DNA of 64,000 bases, taken from positions 1 through 64,000 of the forward strand of contig NZ_JADEVZ010000011.1 in assembly GCF_015207875.1 (NCBI RefSeq), given 5' to 3'. Below the pieces are notes generated by a model. The model worked only from the letters and a program-made list of their open reading frames with translations. It ran no database searches and was not told where the DNA came from. The stretch comes from Dolichospermum sp. LEGE 00240. GTDB taxonomy: Bacteria; Cyanobacteriota; Cyanobacteriia; Cyanobacteriales; Nostocaceae. Positions 51,981 through 62,149 of this stretch are shown one piece after another. A program made the translations under genes and the position numbers. The first letter of the stretch is position 1. The number at the start of each line of letters is the position of its first letter.

Positions 51981-53330
51981 CTATTTTGGATCAAGAAACC
52001 GGGTAGCAAAGTTTTCTGATCTTGTGGGTGACAATACCCGTGCTTTGAGAATTGCCGCCATCAAAAAGGCATAAGATAAAACACCAACTACGACCAAAAA
52101 CAAAGCATTAATAGAACCCGTCGCATTCCATAAAGCGTGGAGTGCAGAAGCGCTCAAATAACCCACCGTGAGGATTTGCTTGCCTTTGAGGGGTTTTAAC
52201 ACAGCCAAACCAACAAAATAACCTAAATAGCCACTGTAAGCCATGTGTCCGGCCACAGAACCTAAAATCCGGGGAATAAGTAGCTGTAAACCGACTGATT
52301 GACCAGAATTTTGGGAAATTAAGGGTACATATTGACCAAGAGTTTCTAGTAAAGTAAACCCCACAGCGGAAGCTGTACCCAAGAGAATACCATCTAGCGG
52401 TTCCCAAACTCCAATCCGTTCTCGCCAGGGCGATCGCAAGGACTTACCAATCCAATATGCTCCTAATACTGGTAGTATTTTCAGTAGTTCCTCCATTAAC
52501 CCTGCACCGAAAAACATCCGCACTAATAATTCGGTGAAGGTAATCCCATCTGGAGATGTCGCATCCAAAGTCCCAGGTAAGATATCTCGGAAAACTGTGA
52601 TAAATAAATCTAAGAGAGGACTCAGTAAAATTAACATTGTACTCAGTGCCGCAGCCATGAGTACCCACCAAGGCTTGGATTTACCACACAATTGATAAAC
52701 AAAATAGTAAGCGGCAAAAGCGATGTAAGATCCCACAATTACTTGATTGGCTTGGGGATGACCTACGGTAGCAAACATTAATACCACGAAAACTACTGTT
52801 AAAATTCCTGGAATCAGGTAGGCTTTGCGAGTGAGATCCTTACCAGTAGAGATAATAGGAAATAATTGTGTGAAGCTTACAGAATCTTGCTTTGATGGCA
52901 GATGTTGGTGATTGACAGATGATAACACTGTCGCTTTACTCACATTGATCATCGTTTTTTGAGCAACAACTTCGTACTCAAAAATAAATTGTGGTCCATC
53001 AGCACCCAGGGAAATGCGATCGCCTAAATGTAATTCTTGACATCCTTTCAATCGTTCTCCATTTAAAAAAGTGCCATTGGCACTATTTAAATCACAAATT
53101 ACCCAGCTATAACCGCTATCGGTCGCTAAAGAAAGGGGACGAACTACCGCATGACGACGAGATACCATCCGGTATATTACGGCATCCAAGACAATTTGGC
53201 AGATGGGGTCACGTCCAATTACCATTTCTTTACCAGGAAGCAACAAGTAGCGAGATGCTGACTCGAAAACTTCAACCTTAGTGGACACCAACCGCAGAAA
53301 TGCATTCTGTCTTGCGTTTTTGCCTGTCAT
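51981..53330 (-). CDS. FHA domain fused to a PrsW-type intramembrane protease
   Basis: 449 residues. FHA domain (~18-110): VIGRDPICQIVL, SRRHAVV, DLNSANGTFLNG. A linker and about eight membrane helices (~165-435) follow. PrsW protease marks are GLMEELLKILP with a Glu pair (~279-280), GILLGTASAVGFTLLET with Glu (~305-320), the HMAYSGYLGYFVG helix and SALHALWNA near the end. PrsW releases membrane-bound anti-sigma factors in Bacillus. Here the fused FHA suggests phosphothreonine-dependent control. Convergent with the unknown protein gene; only 72 bases separate them. Confidence 0.9.
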   Translation of the reverse strand: MTGKNARQNAFLRLVSTKVEVFESASRYLLLPGKEMVIGRDPICQIVLDAVIYRMVSRRHAVVRPLSLATDSGYSWVICDLNSANGTFLNGERLKGCQELHLGDRISLGADGPQFIFEYEVVAQKTMINVSKATVLSSVNHQHLPSKQDSVSFTQLFPIISTGKDLTRKAYLIPGILTVVFVVLMFATVGHPQANQVIVGSYIAFAAYYFVYQLCGKSKPWWVLMAAALSTMLILLSPLLDLFITVFRDILPGTLDATSPDGITFTELLVRMFFGAGLMEELLKILPVLGAYWIGKSLRSPWRERIGVWEPLDGILLGTASAVGFTLLETLGQYVPLISQNSGQSVGLQLLIPRILGSVAGHMAYSGYLGYFVGLAVLKPLKGKQILTVGYLSASALHALWNATGSINALFLVVVGVLSYAFLMAAILKARVLSPTRSENFATRFLDPK

Positions 53331-53715
53331 CGAGTTAGTGAGTGTGTCTAAACAAATTCTCCGGCTTATGCCATTCGCTTAAAATTTTATAGTAGTAGAC
53401 CTAATTTTAGCCATGTTCACGGCTGCACCACCACCAAATATACCATAGCTTCACTAGCTGTTATCCTTATTCAAAATACAAAATTGCAGAAAATTCTCCA
53501 TACCATTAAGTTAGAGCCGTCAAATAGGAGTCCTATCCACTGTTGGGCGCTTGCGTCCTCAGCTTTGAAAATAATGTACTTACTCATCTTTGTTAGCCTC
53601 TTGATAATTAGGAACCTGAGTATCACCCTCAAAAACACAGTCGCATTTAAGACTTTAGATTTTGTCGTTTCTACTCTAGTTTTACTCCTGAACTCCTGAC
53701 TCGGTGACTCCTGCC
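53331..53715. other. Spacer without recognised elements
   Basis: Upstream of the FHA-PrsW gene and downstream of the CheA-like gene. AT-rich, without a supported gene. Short TGACTCC/CTCCTGA heptamers at 53688-53713 end at the CheA-like stop codon. Confidence 0.6.
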
Positions 53716-56700
53716 CTATTTACCTGCTGCTATTAATCCCTGGTTTGTATCCTTGTTGTTTCTATTAGCTAAACTCTCAAGGGTAGAGAGAAATTCATGC
53801 TCCAAATAAGGCTTAGTTAAATAAGAATTTGCCCCCAATTCATAAGCTAACTGACGATGTTTCTCTGCACTACGAGAGGTGAGGACAATAACTGGTTTTC
53901 TAGCAAGATCTCGGTTTTGACGGATATGGCTTAATAATTCAAATCCGTTCATCCTTGGCATTTCTAAATCAGAGATAATTACTTCAATTTCTGGATGTAG
54001 ATGTAGTTGTTCTAAAGCCTCTACGCCGTTTTGAGCTTGTAATACTTGATATCCTGCTTTTTGCAAAGTGAGACAGAGAGTTTGCCGCAGACTAATAGCA
54101 TCATCTACGACTAAAATTACTTTTGGTGATTGGCTATTTCCTAATACATTAGTGGTTAACTGTTTGTGGATATGAGTGGCAACTGTCTCTAGTAAAGCTT
54201 GTTGATTTTTTGGGGAAAGTGCCATCGGTAGAGACATGACATCCAATGTGGCTTGCATTTCTTTAGTATCAATAAGCAACGTACCATCAATAATTAAGAT
54301 CAAGTTACCATTAGCCAAACTACTGCAACCATAAACATATTTTGGTGGAGTAATAGAATTTCCTAACGGTCTAATTACTAATTCTTGTTCTCCAATAATC
54401 TGATCAACTTCTATGCCTACCATACCATGATGGCGACGCAATAAAATGATGGGATTTTTCACCATTCCTGCTTCTGAATTATCTGATAGACTTTGCAGAT
54501 TATTTCTACTCAAAACTGCGCCATTATAGTACATTAACCCTGCTAGTTTTTGGATATTGACCATCAATTCATCTTCATCTGTCCGCCAATATAAAAACTG
54601 TTTGCCTTCAAATTCTTTGATTTCTTGAGCAGAGGGAATAACTATTTTTTCAATACTATCTTGTAGTAAAGCGTAAATAACACCACCTGCTTGAACTAAC
54701 ATGAGTTTATCTGTAGTCATAGAGAAAGGAATTTTAAGAATAAATGTTGTTCCCTGCTGAGGTGATGATTGCACAGAAATTGAGCCGTTAAGTAATTGTA
54801 TTTGGGTACGAACAATATCTAAACCCATCCCGCGTCCAGAAATTTCACTGACTTTCCCGGCTGTGGAAAATCCCGGAGCAAACATCATCTCTATTAATTC
54901 AGACTCGGTGAGGTGATGAACATAGTCTCCGTCATGATCATGGGGAATTAGATTAAGTTCTATGGCTCTGCTACGAACTTTTTCTAAGTTTAATCCTTGT
55001 CCATCATCATGGATTTCAATAACAGTTTGACTACCTTGATTGTAGGCAAAAATCTCAATAGTACCATCTGCTGATTTACCTCTTTCTCGGCGAATTTCTG
55101 GAGATTCAACGCCATGATCAAAAGAGTTGCGTACCAGTTGTAAAAGGGGATCATAGAGTTTTTCGGCGATCGCTTTATCAACCAGCACATCTGTACCAGT
55201 CAGTTTTAATTGTACCTGTTTTCCATAAACATTAGCTAGATTCTGCACCATTTGCGGAAAGCGACTCAGGATAGTTCCTAAAGGTAACATTCTCGCTTCT
55301 ACCAAGTTATCTATAATATTTAAGGTTAAGGTTTGTTGTTTTTCCCCCATTTGAGCGGCTTGTTTCATCAGTAATTCTAGGGATTCAGAAGTTTCTTGGA
55401 TTTGCAAAGTTTCTTCTATTGCTGAATGTAGTGTTAACTGAGACTCTGAATATACATCCATTTCTAAAGAATCAAAATTTACTGAACTCAAGGAATGGGT
55501 GTGATGAGATGAGACATTATTCCCTTGTAATGGTAAATCTCGTAATTGATATAAAGTCAACTGATGTTGGTTAAGTTGCTGACTTAATCTATCAATTAAT
55601 TCTATGACTTGTTCATCATATAAAGTCCGTCTTTTTTGATATATGAGTAATTCACCTGTTAAATAATTAAGGCGTTGTAGTCCTTCCACATCTACCCGCA
55701 CAAAGGAAGATTGACGAGAATTTCTATTAACCGCATCAGTCGTTTTTTCTTCTAATTGCTGACTAATTGCTGTATCATAGTCTGTAATTACCTCTTCACT
55801 AATTGCTGATGATGTTACACTTTCTAGATAAATATCATCTTGAAAACCTTCTGTTGTTTCTATAATTGGTGTTGCAAATAAGTTATGATCAGGAGCTAAA
55901 ATAGGCTCTCCTCCCCATATTGATTCCAGAAGATTATTATTTTCTTCGAGTAATGAGGAAGGAACTATTTCTTTGATCACTAGCAAATTTTGTAATTTAG
56001 GATGATCAAGCCAGTTTTTTTCTGCTTCTGTGACTGGTGGATAATTTTTATATTCTCTGCCTAATTCACGGATTTGCTGTCTTAATTTCTTGATAATGGG
56101 GATAGCACTGTTATTTCGCTCAACAGTATATTGGAATTTAGCAATGGCTAAAAGAATAATTAAAATTACACCACGACGATGAAGACATAGAGATTTGCTA
56201 TCTCCTAATTTTTCGATGCAGTAAAAAAATTGTTCTAGCCAATGTTCTAAATAATTGACGGGATATTTTTGAGTAGATGAAGGAATTAATAAAGATAGAT
56301 TTAATTCTGATTCTGGTATTTCTCTGTAGTGATTAAACCAGCCAAAAATATAGCGAATGGTTTTCAAATAAACTTTGGCATGAACTGGTTTTAAAGGTTG
56401 ATTATTTCCATTGCTAAGAGTAATTAAAAATTGATAAAATTCTGTTGTCGTATTAAAGAATGTATCAGCGAAAGATTGGTGTATAGATGCCAGAGATGAC
56501 TCCGATTTTGGGACTGTTGTTAAAGAACTGGTTGTGATGACAGGAAACAAATCATCACTTGTAGTATTTACTAGTGCTTGCAATTCTAAAGATGGTGAAC
56601 CCCCAGAAGTGCGATCGCCCCCTAAAACAGCTATTTGTGCTGCTTTTAAATCAGTGAAAGCGGTTTTAGCAATTTCTCGTACCTTTTGAGGATTTGCATC

Positions 56701-57348
56701 TAAAGCCGCCATAATTGTGCGTGCCAATTTTTCCAATCCTGATAGATTTAAAGATTCTGCCAAGCCAATAAATACTTCGCTTTGAGAGTGGAGTAATTCA
56801 CAAAATTCAGTATTATCTGGCGGATTAGTAAGAGCCTGATTCAGAATATCTAGGCGTTGTTTTACTCCTATTTCAAAAATAGATTTAACAATATCAAATC
56901 CTAACTCTTCCGATGTCGGAATATGGGGTTCTGCGCCAAAAGCATCACCTAACTTTTCCTGGATTTGGACAAATACTGTAGTAGCGCGGTTCAAAAGTTC
57001 ATCAGCATTGATGTTGCTGTTAGTAACTTCTGCTGTCACTGCTAATTGTAGACATTCATACCCTTCAACAAGTAAGGTTTGTAATTCACTATCAATGACA
57101 ACATTAGGATTATATAAAGCCTTAAATATATCTTCTAAAGAATGGGCAATTGTCATGATGGTATCGAGTCCAACATTTGCTGCCCCACCCTTAATTGTAT
57201 GGGTTGCCCGCATTAAATTATGTATTTTAGCTGTACCAGAACTTTCAACTAAAGTATATAAATCTTGTTCAATAGTTTGTAATAATTCCGGTGCTTCGCC
57301 CAGAAAACAGGCATAGCCTTGTTCACGAATTGCTGCATCTGTAATCAT
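53716..57348 (-). CDS. pixL: Hybrid CheA-like histidine kinase (PixL type)
   Basis: 1210 residues. Hpt domain (~5-110) with phospho-acceptor His in ATHTIKGGAAN. A long helical middle region (~130-560) includes a second, degenerate Hpt-like stretch. H-domain/dimerisation (~560-690), HATPase (~690-850): LVRNSFDHGVESPE, DDGQGL, GRGMGLDIV. CheW-like domain (~855-1000). Receiver (~1075-1195): LVVDDAISLR, VIISDLEMPRMNG, VLTSR and YLTKPY. This is the architecture of PixL, the kinase of phototactic pilus control. Last gene of the five-gene operon. Confidence 0.92.
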   Translation of the reverse strand: MITDAAIREQGYACFLGEAPELLQTIEQDLYTLVESSGTAKIHNLMRATHTIKGGAANVGLDTIMTIAHSLEDIFKALYNPNVVIDSELQTLLVEGYECLQLAVTAEVTNSNINADELLNRATTVFVQIQEKLGDAFGAEPHIPTSEELGFDIVKSIFEIGVKQRLDILNQALTNPPDNTEFCELLHSQSEVFIGLAESLNLSGLEKLARTIMAALDANPQKVREIAKTAFTDLKAAQIAVLGGDRTSGGSPSLELQALVNTTSDDLFPVITTSSLTTVPKSESSLASIHQSFADTFFNTTTEFYQFLITLSNGNNQPLKPVHAKVYLKTIRYIFGWFNHYREIPESELNLSLLIPSSTQKYPVNYLEHWLEQFFYCIEKLGDSKSLCLHRRGVILIILLAIAKFQYTVERNNSAIPIIKKLRQQIRELGREYKNYPPVTEAEKNWLDHPKLQNLLVIKEIVPSSLLEENNNLLESIWGGEPILAPDHNLFATPIIETTEGFQDDIYLESVTSSAISEEVITDYDTAISQQLEEKTTDAVNRNSRQSSFVRVDVEGLQRLNYLTGELLIYQKRRTLYDEQVIELIDRLSQQLNQHQLTLYQLRDLPLQGNNVSSHHTHSLSSVNFDSLEMDVYSESQLTLHSAIEETLQIQETSESLELLMKQAAQMGEKQQTLTLNIIDNLVEARMLPLGTILSRFPQMVQNLANVYGKQVQLKLTGTDVLVDKAIAEKLYDPLLQLVRNSFDHGVESPEIRRERGKSADGTIEIFAYNQGSQTVIEIHDDGQGLNLEKVRSRAIELNLIPHDHDGDYVHHLTESELIEMMFAPGFSTAGKVSEISGRGMGLDIVRTQIQLLNGSISVQSSPQQGTTFILKIPFSMTTDKLMLVQAGGVIYALLQDSIEKIVIPSAQEIKEFEGKQFLYWRTDEDELMVNIQKLAGLMYYNGAVLSRNNLQSLSDNSEAGMVKNPIILLRRHHGMVGIEVDQIIGEQELVIRPLGNSITPPKYVYGCSSLANGNLILIIDGTLLIDTKEMQATLDVMSLPMALSPKNQQALLETVATHIHKQLTTNVLGNSQSPKVILVVDDAISLRQTLCLTLQKAGYQVLQAQNGVEALEQLHLHPEIEVIISDLEMPRMNGFELLSHIRQNRDLARKPVIVLTSRSAEKHRQLAYELGANSYLTKPYLEHEFLSTLESLANRNNKDTNQGLIAAGK

Positions 57349-57451
57349 AATTTTTGATTTTAGATTTTAGTAATCATTTTAAATCAGGAGTTCAGGAGTT
57401 CAGGAGGAAGGAAGAAGAAGGAAGAAGAAGGAAGAAGAATATAATTTTCTC

Positions 57452-57565
57452 CCCTATTCCCTATTCCCTATTCCCTATTCCCTATTCCCTGTCACCTGTC
57501 ACCTGTCACCTGTCACCTGTCACCTGTCACCTGTCACCTGTCACCTGTCACCTGTCACCTGTCAC
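57452..57565. repeat. Adjoining CCCTATT and CTGTCAC heptamer arrays
   Basis: About five CCCTATT units (57452-57488) followed by 11 CTGTCAC units (57489-57565), ending four bases before the stop codon of the MCP gene. Preceded by three GGAAGAAGAA decamers (57410-57439). Confidence 0.95.
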
Positions 57566-57569
57566 CTAC

Positions 57570-60500
57570 TTACTTAACCTTAAACTTACTAGCAGTTGCT
57601 AATAAATCTTGCGCCATTCCGGTTAAGCTTTGGAAGACATTGGCAATTTCTTGGGATTCTCCAAAGGTTTTGTTAGCGATTTCTGCCACATCATTCATAG
57701 ATTTAGTAACTGTACCAGATTGCTGCATTTGGATTTGGGTGGCTTCGGTAATGCGTTCAATTAGTTGACTAATTTCCGCAGTGGCAGACACAATGGCATT
57801 AAGATTTTGGCGAGTTTCATTAACTAAGTTTGTTCCTTCGACAACTTGCTGAATCCCGGTTTCCATTGCTACAGCAACTTCCCCAGTTTCCGCTTGAATC
57901 TCCTGAACTAATTTTTCAATTTCGATAGTTGCGGCTGCTGACTGACGGGATAAAGAACGGACTTCATCAGCTACCACTGCAAAACCTTTACCGTATTCAC
58001 CGGCTCTAGTGGCTTCAATCGCTGCATTGAGGGCGAGAACGTTGGTTTGAGTCGCAAAGCTACTAATCAAATTTACCACTTTGGAGATTTTTTGCGATGA
58101 TTCACTCAGACGTTTAATTTTTTTGCTGGTTTGAGCTACGGTTTCTCGAATGGCTTGAATAGCATTAACAGTTTCATTCATGGCGGTATCGCCAGAATCT
58201 ACCGTTTTGTTGGCTTCTTGAACAGCTATTTGCACTAATTGGGCGTTGTTAACTACCGCTTGGCTAGAGTTTAGCATCTGTTGTAAATCACCTAAAGCCT
58301 TAGTGATTTCCCCAGATTGTTGTTCAGCGAGGTGAGTCAATCCTACCAGGGAGTTACTACTATTACTGGAGGTTTGGGCTACCTGTTGAGAAGCTGTTTG
58401 TACCTGAATAACGATCTGCTGTAGTGCTTGTACAGTCCCGTTATAAGCATCCGCAATTGTTCCTATTTCATCTTCGGTAATGGGGGCGCGAACTGTCAAA
58501 TCTCCTTTGAGGGCAGGTTTAAGGGCAATTAGCAGTTGAATGGAACGCTGTTGGAGTAGTTCTTTGGCTGCTTTTTCTCTGTTGGCTGCTTCTGAGAGTT
58601 TGGCTGATTGGTTTTGTAGTTGTTGTAAGAATTCTGTTTGTTGTAAGGCTAATCCTAATTGATCACCAATCCGCGCTAATAGGTTGGTTTCGGATTCTTG
58701 CCAATGACGGGTACGGTCGTTTTGATAAACTGCCAATAATCCCCAGAGTTTTTCGCCAAATAGGATGGGGACGATCGCATAGGCTTTGGCTTCAAATCCT
58801 TCGAGGATTTCAATGTAGCAAGTATCAAAGCTGGCTTGATAAATGTCGCTGACTATTAATTTGTTACCTTTTTTATAATCACCACCGTTCATGGCTTGCA
58901 AACAAGGGTCATCAAAGGCGGTTTTTAGTTCGGATGTAACTAGTTTGATCCAACCTGGGGCTACTGATTCGGCGACAAAATGACCACCCCAGTCCGAGGT
59001 GAATTTATAGACTGCGGCGCGATCGCATTTCAATAGTTGGCGAATATCATGGGTAGTAGATTTGAGAATTTCTTCAATTCCTGATGTTAAAGATTGACGA
59101 ATTTGGTTAACAATCTTGGAGAAGGTTTTTTCCTGTTCAACTATTTGAGCGATTTTTGCAGATTGTTGTCGTAATCTATCTAAATAATCAACTTGGGATT
59201 TAGCCAAGCTAAATTGCAATCCTATTTGAGTTAAAAAGTTGGCTTCTGAAGGTTGCCATGTACGGGGTGCAGAATTTTGATAGGCTGCCAATAAGCCCCA
59301 TAATTTTTCTTCAAAAAAGATGGGTACGATCATATAGGCTTTCACTTCAATCTGCTCTAAAATTTCTAGGTGACATTGAGCATGACCAGCTTGATAGATA
59401 TCATTAACAACGAAGGTTTCTCCTTTAGCATATCTACCACCTTGAGTTTCTTGGAGGTGGGTATCTTCCCAAACCATTTGGAAGTCACGTGTCACTGTTT
59501 TTGTCCAACCATTACCCACTGATTCGGCGATAAATTTACCACCCCAATCAGGGTTAAATTGGTAGACTCCAACGCGATCGCATTGCAAAGCTTGACGAAC
59601 TTCCTGGGTAGTTGTTTTGAATATTTCTTCTACATCTAAGGATTGACGAATGCGATTCACAATCCTATTAATAGCCTTTTCCTGTTCAGCCCGTTGCGCT
59701 AGTTCTTCGGATTTAGATTCTACTGTTTGTAGATAATCTATCTGGGTTTTAGCCAGACTAAATTGCAAACTTACCTGAGATAAAAAGCTAATTTCTGAAG
59801 ATTGCCATTCACGAGGTGCAGAATTTTGATAAGCCGCCAACAAACCCCATAATTGATCACCAAAGAAAATTGGGACATTGATATAAGCTTTGGCTTCAAA
59901 CTGCTCCAATAATTCTAAATAGCAAGGAGTAATATTGGCTTGATAGATATCATTTACCGCTATGGTCTCCCCTTTGGCAAACCGCGCTCCTTTGGTTTCT
60001 TGAAGGTAAGTATCTTCGATAATATCTTTAATGTCTGTATTTACTAATTTCCCCCAACTATTGCTTACTGATTCTGTAACAAACTTACCGCTAAAATCTG
60101 GATGAAATTGATAAACAGCCACCCGATCACATTGTAAAACTTGACGCAGTTCCTGGGTGGCAATTTTCAAGATTTCTCCCATGTTCAAAGACTGCTGGAT
60201 TCGGTTAATAATCTTAGTTAAAGCCTTTTGTTGTTTGGTAATCTGAGTTAATTGTTCAGTTTGTCTTTGTACTTTTCCCAGATATTCTCCTTGGGAAACA
60301 GCTACACCAAATTGTGAACCAATCTGATTTAAAAAGCTGACTTCCCAATCTTGCCATTCCCGCGCTCCAGTATTTTGATAAGCTGCTAATAAACCCCACA
60401 ATTTTTCCCCGGAGAAGATGGGAGAAATGATATAAGCTTTGGCTTCAAGCTGTTCTAAAATATCAATGTGACATTGGGCTAAACCTATTTTATAGGTGTC

Positions 60501-61436
60501 ATTAACGACAAAGGTTTCCCCCTGGGCATATCTACCACCTTTGGTTTCTTGAAGGTGGGTGTCTTCCCAAACCATTTTATAACCAGGGGTGACAACTTTC
60601 ACCCAATTATTTCCCACAGCTTCGGAAACAAATTGACCACTCCAATCATCACTAAAACGATACACCCCGACGCGATCGCATTTCAATAGTTGGCGGATTT
60701 CTTGAGTGGTTGTTTGAAAGATTTTTTCGACATCTGGCTGTTGTAAAATCTTGGTAATAACTTTCGCTGCTGACTGCTTGGCTAGGGAAGATTGTTTGAG
60801 TTCTTTTTGTAATTTAAATCCCTGAAACCTGTAAGTAATTTCTGTGGTAATTTGTGATAAAAGTGTGGTTTCTGTTTCTTGCCATTGTCGAGGTGTGCTA
60901 CAGCTATGAACTACCAATAAACCCCATACTTTACCATCAACAAAAATAGGTAAGCTTAAACTAGCTCTGACTTGAAATTTTTCCAGTAGTTGCTTTTGGT
61001 ATGGGGTAACTTGAATTTGACTAATATCGTCAATAATTACAGGTTCTAAATAATCTGCACTGGTATAAACACCAAAGACAATAGCCGCCAGAGTTTCATT
61101 AATCCCAGGTGTCCAACCAGTGCTTCTTGCTTCAGCTAAAACAGTTCCAGTATCATCAGTGTGAAACTGATAAATTAAGACGCGATCGCATACTAACTTA
61201 ACTTTAATTTCTGCTACAGTTACAGATAATAACTTCTCCAAATCCCCAACTTGGCGCATTTTAGCAGTTATCTCTTGAAACCGCTGTCTCCAGATTTTAA
61301 ATTCCTGGGCAATTAAACTTTTACTAGATGCGTCATAATTAAATCCATTCCCATTGTCTTTTTTCTTTTCTTCATTCTGTGCTGTACTAAAAATGTTTCT
61401 AGCATCTTCATTTGGGTTCTGATATAAAGTTGTCAT
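57570..61436 (-). CDS. pixJ: Soluble multi-GAF methyl-accepting protein (PixJ/PtxD type)
   Basis: 1288 residues, no membrane segment. Five GAF domains: ~60-205, 220-385, 405-570, 590-755 and 780-950. HAMP (~985-1040) and a methyl-accepting signalling domain (~1045-1288) with the hairpin tip ATQTNVLALNAAIEATRAGEYGKGFAVVA. In GAF2 and GAF4 the motif is QCHIDILEQ/QCHLEILEQ, Cys-His at the place where cyanobacteriochromes attach bilin. GAF3 and GAF5 have Cys-Tyr (PCYLELLEQ, TCYIEILEG), and GAF1 has neither. So up to two, possibly no, GAFs bind a pigment. Fourth gene of the operon. Confidence 0.9.
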   Translation of the reverse strand: MTTLYQNPNEDARNIFSTAQNEEKKKDNGNGFNYDASSKSLIAQEFKIWRQRFQEITAKMRQVGDLEKLLSVTVAEIKVKLVCDRVLIYQFHTDDTGTVLAEARSTGWTPGINETLAAIVFGVYTSADYLEPVIIDDISQIQVTPYQKQLLEKFQVRASLSLPIFVDGKVWGLLVVHSCSTPRQWQETETTLLSQITTEITYRFQGFKLQKELKQSSLAKQSAAKVITKILQQPDVEKIFQTTTQEIRQLLKCDRVGVYRFSDDWSGQFVSEAVGNNWVKVVTPGYKMVWEDTHLQETKGGRYAQGETFVVNDTYKIGLAQCHIDILEQLEAKAYIISPIFSGEKLWGLLAAYQNTGAREWQDWEVSFLNQIGSQFGVAVSQGEYLGKVQRQTEQLTQITKQQKALTKIINRIQQSLNMGEILKIATQELRQVLQCDRVAVYQFHPDFSGKFVTESVSNSWGKLVNTDIKDIIEDTYLQETKGARFAKGETIAVNDIYQANITPCYLELLEQFEAKAYINVPIFFGDQLWGLLAAYQNSAPREWQSSEISFLSQVSLQFSLAKTQIDYLQTVESKSEELAQRAEQEKAINRIVNRIRQSLDVEEIFKTTTQEVRQALQCDRVGVYQFNPDWGGKFIAESVGNGWTKTVTRDFQMVWEDTHLQETQGGRYAKGETFVVNDIYQAGHAQCHLEILEQIEVKAYMIVPIFFEEKLWGLLAAYQNSAPRTWQPSEANFLTQIGLQFSLAKSQVDYLDRLRQQSAKIAQIVEQEKTFSKIVNQIRQSLTSGIEEILKSTTHDIRQLLKCDRAAVYKFTSDWGGHFVAESVAPGWIKLVTSELKTAFDDPCLQAMNGGDYKKGNKLIVSDIYQASFDTCYIEILEGFEAKAYAIVPILFGEKLWGLLAVYQNDRTRHWQESETNLLARIGDQLGLALQQTEFLQQLQNQSAKLSEAANREKAAKELLQQRSIQLLIALKPALKGDLTVRAPITEDEIGTIADAYNGTVQALQQIVIQVQTASQQVAQTSSNSSNSLVGLTHLAEQQSGEITKALGDLQQMLNSSQAVVNNAQLVQIAVQEANKTVDSGDTAMNETVNAIQAIRETVAQTSKKIKRLSESSQKISKVVNLISSFATQTNVLALNAAIEATRAGEYGKGFAVVADEVRSLSRQSAAATIEIEKLVQEIQAETGEVAVAMETGIQQVVEGTNLVNETRQNLNAIVSATAEISQLIERITEATQIQMQQSGTVTKSMNDVAEIANKTFGESQEIANVFQSLTGMAQDLLATASKFKVK

Positions 61437-61546
61437 GCCATTAACCTCAATAATTATAGTAGTAGTGAACTAGGGACTGGGGATTGGTGATTGGTAGTTT
61501 TATTCCTTCTTCTTTTTGTTCCTCTTTCTTCCTCCTGACTCCTTAT

Positions 61547-62020
61547 TTAACTATGTGTTGTCCACATAGAAGTTTCCAGCATTGCTGAAGCATCCAAATT
61601 AAAAATCATTTGTTCAGAATCACTAATGAAATACCCCTGCAAAAAAGGTATCATTTCTGGATAAAAAACCTCCCCAGATGGTTGTTTCATTTCCTGGGTA
61701 TCTAACCAATCAATATCTATGAGTTGACGGATTAAAATTCCCAAATACTTGCCTTCATGTTCTACCACTAATGCCATCATTTTAGAGAGAAAACTTGACC
61801 CTTGTAAAAGTGGTGGATAACCTAACATTTCTTCCAAGTCAACCAACCACAACATTTCCCCCCGCCAATTATAAATACCGACAACACAATTAGGCATTTG
61901 GGGAACACCACATATTTCTGTCAGTGGTATTTGTACAACTTCTGTAATTTGTTCTAGGGGAATTACTGCTGTATCTCTGACTCCTAAAGAAAAGCTTAAA
62001 AATTTTTGTTTGGTTTCCAA
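61547..62020 (-). CDS. pixI: CheW-like adaptor (PixI type)
   Basis: 157 residues, one CheW domain: FLSFSLGVRDTAVIPLEQITEV at the start, CVVGIYNWRGEMLWLVDLEEMLG (~46-68), and the closing NLDASAML. It should couple the GAF receptor to the CheA-like kinase. Located between the CheY gene and the MCP gene. Confidence 0.9.
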   Translation of the reverse strand: METKQKFLSFSLGVRDTAVIPLEQITEVVQIPLTEICGVPQMPNCVVGIYNWRGEMLWLVDLEEMLGYPPLLQGSSFLSKMMALVVEHEGKYLGILIRQLIDIDWLDTQEMKQPSGEVFYPEMIPFLQGYFISDSEQMIFNLDASAMLETSMWTTHS

Positions 62021-62149
62021 AATTAATTTCCCCCCACCCTCAATAATTCTTTTTAGCCCCTAAAAATGTAGATTGCTTTACCGAAGGGGTAAAGATCTCT
62101 GCAAATTTTAAATCTAAAATCTAAAATTCGGTGACTAACCCACAATCCA

